Shown: one piece after another, positions 63,118 through 64,000 of the stretch
How positions within the stretch are numbered: position 1 is the stretch's first letter
Layout: each line of letters starts with the position of its first letter
Source of the DNA: Owenweeksia sp.
GTDB lineage: Bacteria; Bacteroidota; Bacteroidia; Flavobacteriales; Schleiferiaceae
Assembly (NCBI GenBank): GCA_002695025.1
Contig: NZNV01000017.1
Span: 372,001-436,000 of the forward strand
Reading direction: 5' to 3'
Length of the DNA: 64,000 nucleotides
The notes under the pieces: generated by a model
The model's database searches: none
What the model was told of the DNA's origin: nothing
Seen by the model: only the letters and a program-made list of their open reading frames with translations
Program-made: the position numbers and the translations under genes

Positions 63118-64000
63118 ATGCAGGAACAGCTAAGCAATTCAGAAGAAAATAACGAGGGAACCGATCTAAGGTACTATTTATTCAAGATTGTCAGTATTTG
63201 GCCTTATATTATTATATGCATAGCGCTGGCATTGAGTATAGCCTTTATATACAATCGTTATAGTAAGGAAATATACCGCGCTACCGTAATCCTGCTCATT
63301 GAGTCAGAGAACACAAGTAGCCTCTCTAACGTAATGGAAGCTATTGGTTATTACAATCCCCGTTTAACTTTTGAAAACGAGGTGGTCATCATCAAATCAC
63401 TGGCCATGGCGGAGAGGACGATCCAGCATACTGATTTTGGTGTGGAATACTGGACGGAAGGCCGGGTGCGGGTAACGGAATTATATGATAAGAGCCCCAT
63501 TGAACTGGTTATGGACTCTACCCACGTTCAGGCCATCAACTACGATATTGTGGTTGCTGACAATGGCAAGGGTGGGTATGAGGTAAGTATTATGAACCTT
63601 GACCAGAGTCCCAGTCTCTACAACTATGAGGAGTTTAAGTATGAGGAAATCAATATTGGTAAGGCTGCCGGAAATATTGATGCCACGGTAAATTTAAAGG
63701 ATGGGGAGTGGTATACCACACCTTATCACAGTTTCAAAATTGTACGGAAAAACGATGATCCTTTTAACGAGCTGACAATAAAGCTAAAGTCGGTACAAAG
63801 TATAGCCACCCAGTGGCAGAAGAGGCTTGAGGTTGAGCCTACTGCTAAAGGTAGCTCGGCTGTTGATATTACCTCCACGGCTGAAAACCCTGAAAAGGTA
63901 AGAGTATACCTGAATGAACTGGTACAGCAATACCTCGATTTCGGCCTGTTCGTTAAGAACGAAATAGCAAAAAACACGTTGGAATTTGTGAGCTCTGAGC
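63118..64000 (+). CDS. Polysaccharide co-polymerase/tyrosine kinase (Wzz/Wzc-like), 3' end outside window
   Basis: The frame is open from ATG 63118 to the window edge (294 codons). The N-terminal cytoplasmic stretch MQEQLSNSEENNEGTDLRYY is followed by a transmembrane helix (ISWPYIIICIALALSIAFIY-like, about residues 25-45) and a long periplasmic domain (IYRATVILLIESENTSSLSN, VNLKDGEWYTTPYHSFKIV). This is the Wzz domain. A kinase domain would lie beyond the window, as usual in Bacteroidota. It works with the export lipoprotein to control chain length and export. Confidence 0.85.
   Translation, partial: MQEQLSNSEENNEGTDLRYYLFKIVSIWPYIIICIALALSIAFIYNRYSKEIYRATVILLIESENTSSLSNVMEAIGYYNPRLTFENEVVIIKSLAMAERTIQHTDFGVEYWTEGRVRVTELYDKSPIELVMDSTHVQAINYDIVVADNGKGGYEVSIMNLDQSPSLYNYEEFKYEEINIGKAAGNIDATVNLKDGEWYTTPYHSFKIVRKNDDPFNELTIKLKSVQSIATQWQKRLEVEPTAKGSSAVDITSTAENPEKVRVYLNELVQQYLDFGLFVKNEIAKNTLEFVSSE

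Noticed and set aside
1-64000. CRISPR array
   Set aside because: No regularly spaced direct repeats were seen, although a solo Cas2-like gene is present.

Overview
The window reads as chromosome of a Bacteroidota bacterium, most likely a marine or aquatic flavobacterial-type lineage. The signs are several large secreted proteins ending in type IX secretion (T9SS) type A sorting domains, one gliding-motility-type (type B) C-terminal domain, a near-perfect Bacteroidota promoter (TTTG-N19-TATCTTTG) in front of tRNA-Asp, a tyrosine integrase with the CTnDOT-like 'GLAYSD' active-site variant, and a LytTR regulator paired with a propeller-type LytS-like sensor kinase. No genus can be named from the sequence alone.

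Left part (1-28.3 kb): a leftward operon encodes a vWA-like lipoprotein, a small membrane protein and a tubulin/FtsZ-like GTPase cut by the window edge. Next is a leftward cluster with a solo Cas2-like protein and a DUF3892 gene broken by one amber codon. Then come a LytTR/LytS two-component system, several T9SS-exported proteins, an orphan hsdR whose 5' end is replaced by the tail of an IS110-type transposase, a two-gene module of unknown function (508 aa + 94 aa) that looks defence-related, a 1347-aa repeat-rich secreted protein, and a GIY-YIG-like gene followed by a small conserved-looking protein.

Central part (28,322-55,008): an integrated genomic island of about 26.7 kb, delimited by a 21-bp direct repeat. 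One copy is the 3' end of an intact tRNA-Asp gene (right end). The other is a detached copy of that 3' end next to a second, presumably native, terminator (left end). The integrase gene lies just inside the right end. The cargo is: mobile-element regulators; a membrane/WG-repeat pair sharing an amyloid-like motif; a type I restriction-modification locus (hsdM, hsdS, SF1 helicase, kinase-like gene, membrane gene, hsdR); an OLD nuclease with a small partner and a PD-(D/E)XK nuclease; a STAND-like ATPase and an ATP-grasp enzyme facing each other; a second tyrosine recombinase; a RadC-type JAB protein; and a second WG-repeat protein.

The most unusual structure is the STAND/ATP-grasp cassette (46,080-49,715). 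The two genes converge and overlap by 4 bp at their stops, and each begins with the same 17-bp sequence ending exactly at its ATG. These copies form inverted repeats bounding the cassette, and a XerC/D-like recombinase gene lies 28 bp outside one end. Inversion between the repeats would keep both reading frames intact and swap their upstream regions, so this may be a recombinase-controlled promoter-exchange switch. That is inference from the layout and has not been demonstrated.

Right part (55-64 kb): a bestrophin-like channel, a type B T9SS protein, then a rightward run of an SLC13-type permease, cysC, cysD and cysN (sulfate uptake and activation to PAPS), followed by a new promoter and the start of a polysaccharide export operon (Wza-like lipoprotein and Wzz/Wzc-like protein, cut by the window edge). 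The layout suggests PAPS supply for sulfated exopolysaccharide.
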